Assembly: GCF_021018895.1 (NCBI RefSeq)
Contig: NC_079372.1
Location: forward strand, 14,908,318 to 14,972,317
From: Seriola aureovittata
Lineage: Eukaryota > Chordata > Actinopteri > Carangiformes > Carangidae
DNA: 64,000 nucleotides
Reading direction: 5' to 3'
Part shown: positions 1 through 11,190 of the stretch, piece by piece
Layout: the number at the start of each line of letters is the position of its first letter
Numbering within the stretch: position 1 is the stretch's first letter
Program-made: the position numbers and the translations under genes
Notes under the pieces: generated by a model
Databases searched by the model: none
The model's input: only the letters and a program-made list of their open reading frames with translations
What the model was told of the DNA's origin: nothing

Positions 1-166
1 ACAGTTGAAACAGATTTAATGCTGTTAAAAAATTGATTGTCTCACCATTTTTGACTGTGTATGTTAACACAGGGATGATTTATCATCTTTTAGCCAGTGA
101 CTCCAACATCATAAAAGTAATAAATGTAAAGACTGGCAATCATACGGACCTCTTGTCTGTTTGCAG

Positions 167-2641
167 ACTGATGGGAACCGGATGTACAAGGACTTGAGGA
201 ATTACATTAACGCAGTCAGAGGTGAAACATGCTTTTTGCTCGTAGATGCTGCAGACTTATTTATGTCCTCTTCAGTCCTCATGAATACAGTCCTGCTTCT
301 TCCCAGACATGCGTGAAGCATCGCGGCGCCTTTCCCAGTCTCTGTTTGATGTTTATGAAACCGACTGGGCCGGGGAGGAGGACCTGGGAGCCATTGTAGA
401 GGTCAGAACCAGTATGATCATCAGTGATAGTATAAACTCTCTCTCACTGCATGCTCTACCAACTGCACAGTTTTGTCTTACAAGTACAAAAGCAACCAGG
501 CAAGATTCACACATCACCAAGGGACCAACCCCTCCCCTTTTTTTCCACCCTCTCTTCATACATAATTAATGCAATATTTATGCTGCGCCTTTTAATAAGG
601 GGGAAGATCTCCTGTGGAATGACTACGAGGTGAAGCTATTAGACCAGGCCGTACTCACAATGGAGTCCTACGTGAGCCAGTTCCCAGATGTCAGGGTAAG
701 GAAAGAGGAACCATGTATGCACACAAACATAACATGAATATACAGACAGACAAAAAGTCCTGTGTGTCCTCACACACACACACACACATACACACAAAAA
801 CAACAAATACAAGCACACAGGAAGTTCACACAGAGACATGCACACACAGATAGTACATCTGTTTTTTTTTCATTCTGTAGGAGAAAATTGCCAAGAGGGG
901 AAGAAAACTGGTGGACTACGACTCTTCCCGTCACCACCTGGAGGCACTGCAGACTGCCAAGAAGAGGGATGATATCAAGATAAACAAGGTCATTAAAAAT
1001 GACACACATGTCTTGTTTACACTCTGTATTATAACCTTTATTTGCTCAGAAATACACATTATAATTGAGTCAGTTTCTCATTCTGCAGGCAGAGGAAGAG
1101 ATGAATTATGCCAAAAGTGTCTATGACAGCATCAACAGTGATCTCAAAGAAGAGCTGCCTGTGTTCTATGACAGGTCTGATGGAATATTTTTATTGCTGT
1201 ATGATTTGTGTGAATTTTCAGGTTTTTTTTTTTTTTTAAGTGCGTGTTTGTCAATGTTTTTCCCCTTTAGCCGTATCGGATGCTACGTGTCCGTCTTCTC
1301 AGCCATGTCAAATCTACGAGACGTCTTCTACAAGGAAATGCGCACGGTATGTTTAGATCTGTGTTGGTTGAGCAGCTACATTCAGCTGGCACACAGTATT
1401 TATTGTTATGAAATTCTATTTTGTCTATCCGTCTCCTCTTCTAGCTCAATCTTGATCTACAGAATGTGATAAAGGAGCTGCAGGCTCAGCATCCAGACAA
1501 AGCGTTTCCTGTGAGGGGACTGCAGCCGTAAGTTCCTCTTTTCTTTTTTTGGGGGGGAGAATCAAAGGAATAGTTCGCCACAAAATTGTATCAATACACT
1601 TTAAGCTCAAGTATACTTCATAGATCATGACGCAAAGTCTTTTCTTAGCCTTTTTGCCAAAAGAATTTAATGTCAGTGATCCAAAATGTTTTGTGGCCAA
1701 ACACTTTTCTTCCATTGCCTTGGTTGCTTTAGATCCCACACCACTGAGTCATCTGACAAACTGCTTTCTTGTAAACGTTTATTTTGGGATGAATCTCAAA
1801 ATTCGAACCGTGTCCTTGCTTTTTTCCCTGATATTATCCTGCTAAATGTTGCAGTTATGGCTCCCTGAGAAGACGAACACTGATGTCCCCTAAGGCCTGG
1901 AAAGCGAGCTTCTCTGAGTTTCACAGGAGCTACAATCCTAAAGCTGGCCAGAGGTTTAGTTTCAGGTCCCCAGACAAACCTCGCCGCGGCACTCTGTCCA
2001 GAGAGAGCAGCACCCTGGCAGTCTCCCCACAATCTGCAACTCTGGAGAGCCACACCCCCAAGCACAGCGACCCGGACGCCGAATCGAGCCACAGTGAGAT
2101 CTACAGCTGTCCCACAGAAGAGGGCGATGCAGCGGGGTCGGGTGGAAACGAGCTGAAGTCAGGAGAAGACGGCAATCAGGTGGAAGAGGAGAAGGGCGTG
2201 AAAGGAGAGCAGTCTGAACCAAAGCCTCCTGCAGAATCTGATGATAAGGCTGAGAAAGCTTCAGCGAGCGAGAGCAGCTCTGAACTGAACAACTCCTGCG
2301 ATTCAGAGAGCTTGGAGCTGAAGCTGTCTGCTTTAGACAACGGCCCACTGCACATTGAAGAAAGAGAAGACAACCAGGTACTCCTCAACACTCAAAGAGC
2401 AAACGGACTGGATAATGGTGAAGTTTCTGGGTTTAAGTCTGAGGTCCTGTGCATTCCTCACAAGGTTTGTCATCTGATCAGCTGAAGCACAGTGCTGCAG
2501 GCCTCTCCTATGTATTTTCCATCATTTTGTGCCATGATTCTCCTTCTTTTCTTACAATTTTTGCTCTTTTCTTTGTGTCCTATCTAGGATGCTCCTGCAG
2601 AAAAACAGGCGCCCCTAGACTCCAAAAGCACAGTGGTTTAA
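167..2641 (+). CDS. bin2: bin2, bridging integrator 2 (BAR-domain protein), 5' partial
   Basis: Amphiphysin-family BAR protein that binds and curves membranes in endocytosis and phagocytosis. Coding exons read by eye: 167-221, 307-401, 600-695, 881-988, 1089-1174, 1271-1346, 1445-1527, 1855-2464, 2588-2641. All phases join, giving 420 visible residues. The start and the N-terminal amphipathic helix lie upstream of the window. The BAR part carries the hallmark stretches [20 protein letters not shown] (exon 881-988) and [20 protein letters not shown] (exon 1271-1346), closest to vertebrate BIN2. The large exon 1855-2464 encodes a Ser/Glu-rich, probably disordered tail with no SH3 domain, as in BIN2 and unlike BIN1 or amphiphysin. 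The last short exon ends ...STVV-stop. The acceptor at 598-599 has a weak pyrimidine tract, so that boundary is less sure. If the intron after 2464 is retained, the frame stops at 2485. smagp follows on the same strand. Confidence 0.93.
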
Positions 2642-4086
2642 GGTTTTCGCACTTTGATATAAGTTTTGTCTTTCATGCATACAACTTCTCTCATATTGTC
2701 ATTCCTGTTTTCTCTTTGTCTGGTGTTTCTGTGCTTAACTGAGGTTTTTGTCATAAATCTGTGTTTGCCAGAACAGAAGAGACTGAAGTCAACAGCTGCA
2801 CAAGAGAAATAATGTGGAGACAGCTGCACTGAAATCCTCCAGCTGGTGTCACGACGGATGTTCAGTGCAATGATTTGTTGCTGTTATTTATCTTTTATTG
2901 AAATCAATTGTAAATACACTCTACAATGTCTTTGGGTTAAAATTTTAAATATTTTTGTTTAATGTTAAAAGTATACCCACCCGTTTCATTATACGCTGTA
3001 CCAAACAGGTACATTTTAAAATCAAAGTATTTCTTTTATGTGTATAATGTACATTGCAAACATAAATGCACTATTAGGTTTACATGGTTAAAAAACTTAC
3101 CAACTGACTACAACATGAACACAAAGATGTACTGAGCTGTGGTCTCAGTTTCATGAGGAACGGAACTAAACTCTGTGCTCATGTTGCCATTGACCAAAAG
3201 ATTTTTTTAATCCGATTTTGATGGCAGGGATTCAGCAGGGATTCATTTTCATTCATGTGAAATTCATTTTAATTTGAATTATAAATTTGAACCTTTCTAC
3301 TCATAAAACGGGAATCTATTAATTAGCTGTGCACTTCGAAGATAAAAATTAACACGGTTATCTTTTCTTAATCTCATTTACTCTCAAGTTATTTCTCTAC
3401 AGTTTATTGTAATTATTTAATGAGTATGCACATCTAAAGCTAAGATATGTGGGAATTATTATGAAATTTGTACACCAAAATAATAAAAAAGCATTTAATT
3501 AAAACTTTGTCTCAATAGCTGCATTTGTTTCTCTCAAAAAGGACGTTTAAAGTGACAAGGACAAAAAGTCTCACTGAGCGTAATGGAAAAGTTGATAGAG
3601 ATAAAGCTGTCAAAAAAGATATTGTTGAATTCGAGAGTTAAAATATTTGATTTAGTGATGATGAATCGTTTGGTAATAGAGATGTCAGTTTATACTGGAT
3701 AAATTTGATAATACATAATGTGGGTTTTTTTTGCTTATGCTTCAGTTTGTATAGGAATAAGACGTTAGATGTGAGCTTCCTAAAATGTGTTGTGGTCAAT
3801 TGACCAAAATGTCTTACTTATTGAATTGTAACAATTACAGTATTTACACATAAAGACCACTTCTTGCTGAAACCTTCTGATTTTGTAGCTAAGAGTGCGA
3901 TACATGCTTTTAAAAATATGAACAACAACCTTCTGTGATATGAACTCTGTGCTAGTTGTCAAAGCTTGAGAGCCTTGCACATATTTGTGTAAGAGTGCAG
4001 AGTATGGGTGGACTGGAAAATATTTTTATGTTATTTACAAAATCAGAAAGGAAAGAGACTTTGTATTGTAACTGAGCAATAATAAA
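2642..4086 (+). other. bin2 3' UTR and downstream AT-rich sequence
   Basis: No open frame of note. Candidate poly(A) signals AATAAA lie at 3482-3487 and 4081-4086. The AG at 2771-2772 could be a 3' UTR splice acceptor, but nothing forces it. The stretch is AT-rich and I see no other recognisable element. Which signal is used cannot be told from sequence. Confidence 0.45.
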
Positions 4087-4699
4087 ATCTATGCATGTTC
4101 TTATGGGGACTCAGCGGGGGCAGTCAGCAGGGACTCAGCACTGGGGCTCATTCTGAAGGAACGATGAAGATGTCCAGCTCAATATGACTAATGTTTTTTG
4201 ACTTCTTTGAAAAGACACTCCACTGATTTTACACACAAAGATCAATTTACTCAACTCGAGGAGTACATCTTATCAAGATCAAATGCGACAGCCCAGGGGT
4301 CCCCAGATCCTGAGGGGTCCCAAAAACCACAGCTTCATCCATCTTCACCTGTTTAGGTAATTTATTTAGTTCATTTATTTGCACCACAAAGTACAATATC
4401 AACTAAGGTGGCAGTTTAAGGTTTTAATGCCTTCAATTATATGGCCTGCAGTTAGTTTGATAACATACAAACACTGAGAAGGTGATAGCTTTTGTCATGT
4501 CTGACTTTACAGTGTGAATGTATGGCTACTTATTACCCTGTATTGATCTAGAAAATATACCAATAGAAAAGATTGGCTTATTCATTTTTGGCCAATACTA
4601 GTGAGGGAGTCAGTGGGGGCAATTTTTTTGCCCAGGGGCCCTTTAAGAGATTGATCAGTCCATGGAAACAAGCAGCTGCAGCTCTGTCTGTTCCACATT

Positions 4700-4984
4700 T
4701 AAACTCAGCAGTGAGATCCTGCTCATAGACGATCTTTGACGGAGGGGGAGGAAAGGGAGGGGTCGGAAATCGAGAGCGTGTCCTGCATGACTCACGAGTG
4801 CTCGGAGAAGAAGTAGAAGTACTTACTGTGTTTCACAGACGCAGTTTTGGACGCCTGAGCGGAGTCACAGGGAGTTTAAATTTCAAACTTCAGTTAGCTG
4901 TGTGCGTTAGTTTTCTCCACCTTAGAAGTTAGCTCCGGGAAAAGTTTTATTATCTAGTTTAGTGAGACGCCCCGCTGCGCCCAG
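4700..4984 (+). promoter_or_regulatory. putative smagp promoter and non-coding first exon
   Basis: This short GC-richer island sits in AT-rich surroundings. It has a purine-rich GGAGGGGGAGGAAAGGGAGG tract near 4741, a perfect AP-1 site TGACTCA at 4788-4794, and a strong splice donor (CCAG|GTAAGC) after 4984. The next good acceptor is at 5752-5753, just before the smagp start codon, so this is most simply the first exon with its promoter. The transcription start is not determined. Confidence 0.5.
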
Positions 4985-5298
4985 GTAAGCTCACAGCACA
5001 GCTGTGATGAACAATGTCTGATTGTTTGTTCAGTGTTTGAGAATCATGGAAGAGTTTTTAGCTCACATGTCGTAATTTTCCCGGGGTCGCTTTCTCAGAC
5101 AAGCTAAGTTTATGAGAACATGCGGGTGAAAGAGTTTGTGTTTCTTTAAAAGGTCAGAGTAACCTGTTTACTAAGAAGACAAAGGAGCAGCTGAAAAATG
5201 AAATATGTCGGTAACAATGGAGGAAAATGTGTTAACCAGCTGTTTTCCATGTTCAAATAAAAACATTTAGGTTATTGTTACATGGTTGGAAAACGTCA

Positions 5299-5675
5299 GG
5301 GCTGCACCTATTTTCACTGTAGATAAAACTTCCTACTATTCTTTGCTCATCATCTAACAATTATTTTCTCGATAAATCATACATTTTTTGTCCAAAAAAT
5401 GTTAGAAATGGCGAAGAATGTCTGTTAAAATTTCCCACAGCCCAAGGTAATCTATTTCATTCGCTTGTTTTATTCGACAAAAAGTCCAAAACCCAAAAAT
5501 GTTCAGTTTACTGTCACATATGACATGCAACAGCATTCAATTGTCAAATCATAAGAAGCTTAAATCTGTGAGTGTTTGGAATTTTTGCTTCTAAAATGAT
5601 TAACCAATCATCAAAATAGTTCTTGATTAATTTTTTGACAATAGACTAGTCAATTAATCGAGTAACACTGAAACG
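5299..5675. repeat. AT-rich fold-back interspersed repeat, family A (copy 1)
   Basis: It begins with GGGCTGCACC and ends near TCAATTAATCGAGTAACACTG. Between these are TTATTTTCTCGATAAAT and TGATTAACCAATCATC segments, so the ends are roughly inverted copies of each other. I recognise this pattern (GGGCTGCAAC...TTAATCGATTA) as a MITE-like repeat common in teleosts. It lies in smagp intron 1. Further copies are at 7655-7905, 15030-15328 and 29435-29775. The family name is unknown to me. Confidence 0.55.
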
Positions 5676-5778
5676 TTATTGTTGAAATGGGATGCAGAGA
5701 GATATTGTTGTCTTTATTTGTTAGTTTTAACAATTTTTGTGTGTTTCTTACAGGTCGGCAGTGAGTTAAAAAGCAACC

Positions 5779-8700
5779 ATGAACAGTAAGTGCCCATTTG
5801 ATCAATAATAACAGCGCTGATTTATTTGTATGACTGCACCCAAAAGCTCCAAAAGGCTCAGGCTCATTCATCAACTGGTTGTCCTGTTTATGAATTAAAG
5901 GAGAATATTTGCAAAGATTATTATCTATTGTTTTAAGACCTTTATTATTATAGTTTGTATTGTGTATTTCTAAACACTGCAGTTTAAAAAAAAAAAAAAA
6001 AAAAAAAAAATTCTAATTACTTAACAGTAATTGCCAAACATAAAACCTTGGGTCCAGTATTGGTATTCCAGCACAGGAGTGTTAGATAAGATAAGATGAG
6101 ATAAGATCAAATAGTTGGCACTAAGCTTAGTTAAGAGAGAAAAAAATACATTATCATTGTATTTACATGAGGTGTACTATTGCACGTTGTTCACATGAAG
6201 TGCAGTTTTACATACATCGCGCATCGGTAAGAGAAAAAGTTGGTGTTACAAAGAAATATTGCACATATTACTTTCCATTGGTGTTTGTGCAGTACCCAGT
6301 GGGTTGTTGCGAGCAGTGCTTGTTTACAGTCTGACAGCAGCAGGAAGTAAAGACCTGCAGTATCGCTCCTTTGAACACCGTGGGTGGAGCTCCCGACCGC
6401 TGAAGGCGCCGCTCGGTGCTGTCAGAGTCTCATGCAGGGGGTGGGAGACTTTCTCCCCTCAGGATGAAAGCTTGGCCAACATTTTCTCTCTCCCACCACC
6501 TCCACTGTATCCGGGGGGCATCCCAGGAAGGAGCCTGCCCTCTTGACCAGTTTATTCAGTCTCTTCCTGTCTGCTGTCGAGATACTGCTGCCCCAAGAGA
6601 ACACTCCGAGGTCTGAGTCTCCTCAGTGGATGAAGTCTCCTCTGGCCTTTCTTGCATAGTGTATTAGCATTGTCCGTCCAAAGTCTACACTCTGAAAATC
6701 ACACACGTGGGTGGGTGGCCCCGGGGGCATCTATCACCAGCTCTTTGGTTTTTTCATTGTTTATTTGGAGGCAGTTGCACTGACACCAGCCCACAAAGTC
6801 CTAGGTTAGTCTCCTATACTCCTCATCCAACAATAGCGGAGTAATCTGAGAACTTCTGCAGATGACAGTTTGATGAGTGATGTATAAAGTCTGGTGTAGA
6901 GGATAAACAGGAAGGAGGCCAGGACTGTCCCTAGTCAGACGCACAGTCCTTAAACCCCTTCATACTGTGGTCTGTTTGTCTCATCCAAATGGTGAGGCGG
7001 CGATCTACCACCACACAATGCATCTTCTCCCTCAGTAGTAAGGTTAGTATGGTGTTGAATGCACCGGCGAAGTCGAACAATATGATTCTCACAGCAGATC
7101 CAGGGTCTTTCACATGGAGAAGGATCTGTAAAGAAGGTGGATGTTGGCATTGGCTACACCGATGCATCACTGCAGCAGGTCTAAGAATAGGTGCACCGGA
7201 GGGCGAAGGTAGGTCAGGACCTGGCCTTCATCAGGTGAGAAGTCAGTGTCACCCGCCTGTAGCTGTGTAGTTCCTTCAGGTGTGATTTCTTTGGTACTGG
7301 TAGCACGCAGGAAGTCTTGCACAAGAATGACACTCTCACCATTTTCAGGCTCTGGTTGAAGAAGAACTGGAACATCCCACACAGCTGGTCCACACAGGAC
7401 TAGGCACAGGGATGGGCGGGGGGGGGGGGTGAAGGGGGGTGAAGGGTGAAGACTGCTTGTTGTATTTTGGGGAGTGAGGAAGTGCACAGGAAATATGGTA
7501 GTCACTAGGACAGAGCAGGGTAGCTGTCTGGGTCAACAGGGACCCAACAACAGACCTCCCAGGAGGTAAATCTGGCTCTAAAGATTTCTGAAGCTAGATT
7601 TTGGTTGTTTTCCAGCAAAGAGCACTTAAGTCAAATTTTGAGGTAGTTGTACTTCAGCAGATTAATCAATAATGAAAATAATCATTAGTTGAAGCCCAAT
7701 TAATCATTGGGTCTGGAAAACATCAGCAAACAGTTAAAAATGTGTCGATGTCTTGTTTAATTCAACCAACAGTCAAAAACAACAGTCGTGTAAAACCAAG
7801 AAAAGCTGCAAATTATTACATTTGAGGGCTTTGATGTTTGGCATTTTTTTTACTTAATTGCAGATTCTTTTTCTGTCAGCAGTTGACTAATTAATGTTGT
7901 TTTACATGTCTGTTGCAGATAATAGTTGTGTACTTCTGCTTTAGTCACATTTTAACATGAAGACTTGTTTTTATAGCATGATGTTGTTACTTTTACTCAA
8001 ATTAAAAGATCTCAGCACTTCCTCTGCCACTGGTGTGTTCTCTGATTAAGTCATTGCATCACAGAGGATTCGGAAATAAATCGGAGGTTGACAGCTTTGT
8101 TTCAGTTTCAGCCCTTAATAATCAGATTACTGTGTCATAACACTTAATATCTCCCCCCAACCCCCCCACCCCAGCAGCTATGCAGTTATACCATTCTCTT
8201 CTAGCGGCACACACACACAACACACACTGTGGGCTGTAGATAAGAGCCCTGTGACATTTTTAACATGCTTTTTGATCTTCCAGGTTCAGATATGGTGCCT
8301 TTAACAACAGACTCTACAGCCGCAACTGTGAGGCAGAGTAAGTACACTGTGTTTTTAAGATCCTTCGTGAATGTACTCACTTGGCTTTGAATGCTGTAGC
8401 TAACCAGTATTCTGATATAATCTTGATAGTTTGTGCTGTTTTATCAACACATACTGTATATTGCTTGTGGTTTTTTTCCAGCTTCAAAAATGGAGCCTTT
8501 GACATCACATCCCACACAAGCAGACACCACCATGATTCAGGGTAACTCCTACCCTCTTTTGTTTTTATGTTGTGAGACATGACATTTCAGTTTCATGACA
8601 GTTTACTTCCTCTCAGTAGAAAAACATTGTCATGAGTTTTCCACTTTGTCTGTTACCTGCCACCAGTGGTTTAAAAACTAATCTACTTGTTTTGTTTTCT

Positions 8701-9026
8701 CAGTGGTAACGACAGCAGTACCCACGAGTTCAGACTCGGCGGTAATTGCAGGTAACTGTTCGTAGTTTATCCTGAATTTTATCTGTGACATTGTGAAGTC
8801 TTACAACAGCAATTTTTTTACTAAACCTTTTTTTTTGATTTTTATTTTTCCAGTGGTTATAGTTCTCATCCTGGTGACAGTAGCTGTCCTGGGCTTCCTG
8901 CTTTACCGGTATCTCTGCCACAATAAAGGGGACTACAGGACGACAGGGGAGCTGGCTCCAGGAGAGGACCCCGACGAGGAGTTCAGTAACCAGGCAGCGA
9001 GTGAAAAGAAGGAATACTTCATCTGA
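5779..9026 (+). CDS. smagp: smagp, small cell adhesion glycoprotein
   Basis: Small single-pass membrane glycoprotein found at cell-cell contacts of epithelia. Exons: 5779-5785 (start; 5' UTR from 5754), 8284-8337, 8482-8541, 8704-8751, 8854-9026. All internal exons keep phase 1, and the protein is 113 residues (human SMAGP is 97). Residues 1-53 are Thr/Ser-rich with no signal peptide, which suits an O-glycosylated ectodomain of a type III protein. Residues about 54-76 are a Val/Ile/Leu transmembrane helix. The tail is acidic and ends EKKEYFI, nearly identical to the human C-terminus EKEEYFI, and this is the decisive evidence. The ectodomain is otherwise poorly conserved, and in-frame Met at residues 6 and 24 are alternative starts. 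It lies between bin2 and dazap2, as in human. Confidence 0.9.
5986..6010 (+). repeat. poly(A) tract, 25 bp
   Basis: This is an uninterrupted run of A in smagp intron 2, close to the tail end of the LINE fragment that begins near 6084. It may be an old retroposed tail or a simple repeat. Confidence 0.8.
6084..7450 (-). mobile_element. degenerate LINE fragment (L2-like non-LTR retrotransposon), 5' truncated
   Basis: On the minus strand, broken frames match reverse transcriptase of fish L2-type LINEs. The motif ...FDFAGAFNTI (the conserved FSSAFNTI block) lies at about 7050-7110. The 3'-terminal block WGSSISTADRKRLNKLVKRA lies at about 6535-6600. A region corresponding to a PVPKKSHLKEL-type block is visible in another frame around 7260-7300. 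Stops and frameshifts separate these pieces, so it is dead. The GATAAG-type tail repeat at 6084-6107 fits the usual 3' end of such elements. It sits in a smagp intron in antisense orientation. The clade (L2) is from memory of family motifs; CR1 or Rex1 are alternatives. Confidence 0.75.
7655..7905. repeat. AT-rich fold-back interspersed repeat, family A (copy 2)
   Basis: It starts GATTAATCAATAATGAAAAT followed by CATTAGTTGAAGCCC and ends GTTGACTAATTAATGTTG. Internal GTCTGGAAAACATC and AACAGTCAAAAACAACAG segments match the same layout as copy 1 in the other orientation. It lies in a smagp intron. Confidence 0.5.
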
Positions 9027-9764
9027 ACGTAGTGCATGACTTGCAGGTTGTGAGTGGGGCTTAAGGAAAAAAAGGAGTCTGCAGAGGCCTGAGAAGAAAT
9101 GGGACTGTTTTGTTTTTTTTTCTGTATCTGTGTTTTGAGGGAAGGCCGCTACTTGCTGCAGACCGGTCGGAGGAATGCCTTGTTTAAGTTTTTGCTCTAA
9201 AACAAACGCACATGTGCACAAAGTAAAACCAAAGATGAAGTTATTACTGTAGGACTGAATGTTGATGGATGTGGAGCAGGTGACAGACAACAGGTGTGTG
9301 CAGATTAGCAGAGCTGGGTGTGAAACAGGTGGTGGGATTTTAAAGCGTCTACAGTCACAGTTACATGATCAGTAAATACTCAGCAGCTCTTTTAAAATGT
9401 AAGGTTAGCTTCTAAGTTCCACCATTCATCAGCTGTGTTTCAGTTTTTCTCTTTAGTATCTACAATATGTTGTTTCATTCAGACATGCTGCCACACAAAC
9501 CTTGTACTAGACATGTTCTGGTGCTTTTAAGGGCAGTTACTTTTATATCGATTTGCTTTTAAAATAATCATTTTTCTATGCAGTTCTTTAATAAGCTAGT
9601 TTAAAAAATGATGTCCCCTTTTTGAGTACAGGACATCAAATTTTATTTGTTGCATTTGATGCTGTTCTACCTGGCTTTATTTTGTATTTACAGACATTGT
9701 TACTGGTGGCTTCCCTATTTCCGATGAATATGGAAGGCAATAAAGCTTGTTTTTGGACTTGTAT
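9027..9764 (+). other. smagp 3' UTR
   Basis: This runs from the stop codon to a canonical AATAAA at 9739-9744, with cleavage expected about 15-25 bases later. There is no other gene on either strand; the minus-strand open frame here overlaps the last smagp exon and has no recognisable content. Confidence 0.65.
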
Positions 9765-11190
9765 CATTATAGTGTTTACATAGTATTTACATTTTGAAGT
9801 AGGCAATGTCATAATCAGCAGCTTTGCTGCCCTGACTTTGAATCGATGATCAAGGCGCAAACAATTCAAATGTTTTAGACCAGAGGTTTTTAAAGGCCTC
9901 ACCAGGGGGGCTCAGCGAAGGGAAAATATATTACAGGTATTAAATTAGTTATCAAAAGGGAGATCATGTAAATTGGCCTAAATGTGTGTGATTTGGTTAA
10001 AGAGATGGTTCACAGATACAGTAGTTTTGGACAACTCTTTCTATGTATTTGGGTTTAGTCTCCAGTTATGTCAAACAGCAGTATTAGGCTATCTTGGCTC
10101 AATTGTTGGGTGTCTGTGGGATCCAATGACATCATCACAATCCCATAGGCATCCCGGAATTGAGCGAAAGAAAGCAAGTAAACCTGGGTGGGGTGAGGGG
10201 GTGCCTTTCGCCAAATTTTCTGTGAGGGTTGGTCCACAGTCTCAGACTTTGAAAACCCCTGTTTTAGACACATTGCAATGAGTTAGACCTAGATCCTACA
10301 TCCACTATAATCCCACCATTATGACACTTGTGTTCAGTCTGGCACGGTGGCGCAGTGATTAGCACTTCACCTCACAGCAAAAAGGTTCTGGGTTCGAATC
10401 TGCCGGCCAGCTGGTGCCGGTCTGTGTTCTCATGGATTCCTCCCACAAGCCAAAGACATGCAGGTTTAGATTCATTGGTAACACTAAACTGCCCGTTGGT
10501 GTGAATGTGAGTGGTGGTTCATCTCTACATGTTAGACCTGCGATACCCCGCCCTCGCCCAATGTCAGCTGGGATTGGCTGCAGCGGCGACCCTGAGAGGT
10601 GAATGAATGTTCAGTCTGTGATGACCTATGTTTGACAGTTGATTTAAAATATTAGATACACCTTTCAGTTAATGCATTTCAAAACAAGACAACAAACCTC
10701 AGCTGCAAAGAATTACCACAGACATGAATCAAAACCTTTATATCGGCGTCAACAACAACTGAATATGATAAACTTCAGGGAGATGTGATTTTACTGTGGG
10801 CTGGAGTGAACAGCAACAGATATGGCTAAATGGAGGCAATAAACTGGCAACTTAGTGTAAAGGAGGTGATTTTACCAAAAATACAGAATCATATTTTTCA
10901 CGCGGTACCTTTTTTTTTATGTCAAAATGACTTTGTTGTCCCGTACTGTAAGTACACCAAACTTAAGTGGCTGATGAGGATTTGTTGTAATGAAGGCCAG
11001 CAAACAGAAGGACCTGCTCAATCAAATAAGTTGAAAAACTATAAATTACCTGTGATGCAGTCTGGCCACAACAATACAATGACCTAAACCCCATGTTATC
11101 TAGTCTCGTATCACAATCTTAAAATCAATACCTGCCCCGCTCTAATACATTGTTCATGCGAATAAAATTAAATGACAAAACATGCAACGT
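9765..11190. other. intergenic region between convergent smagp and dazap2
   Basis: Apart from the SINE at 10331-10617 I see no gene. The two genes converge here, so both transcripts end in this interval. The stretch 9890-10260 reads like another old interspersed repeat, but I cannot name it. Confidence 0.5.
10331..10617 (+). mobile_element. tRNA-derived SINE with target-site duplication
   Basis: The body is about 10341-10607. An A-box-like segment TGGCGCAGTGAT lies at 10348-10359 and a B box GGTTCGAATC(T) at 10391-10401, each about one mismatch from the pol III consensus. Downstream comes the teleost SINE core text (AAGACATGCAGGTT..., CTAAACTGCCCGTTGGTGTG). The flanking direct repeat TGTTCAGTCT at 10331-10340 and 10608-10617 is a perfect 10-bp target-site duplication, so the ends of the insertion are visible. 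It lies between smagp and dazap2. It is not a functional tRNA gene. Confidence 0.8.

Noticed and set aside
10341..10420. Possible tRNA gene
   Set aside because: A and B boxes are present, but the cloverleaf is decayed and the sequence continues into SINE text with a target-site duplication.
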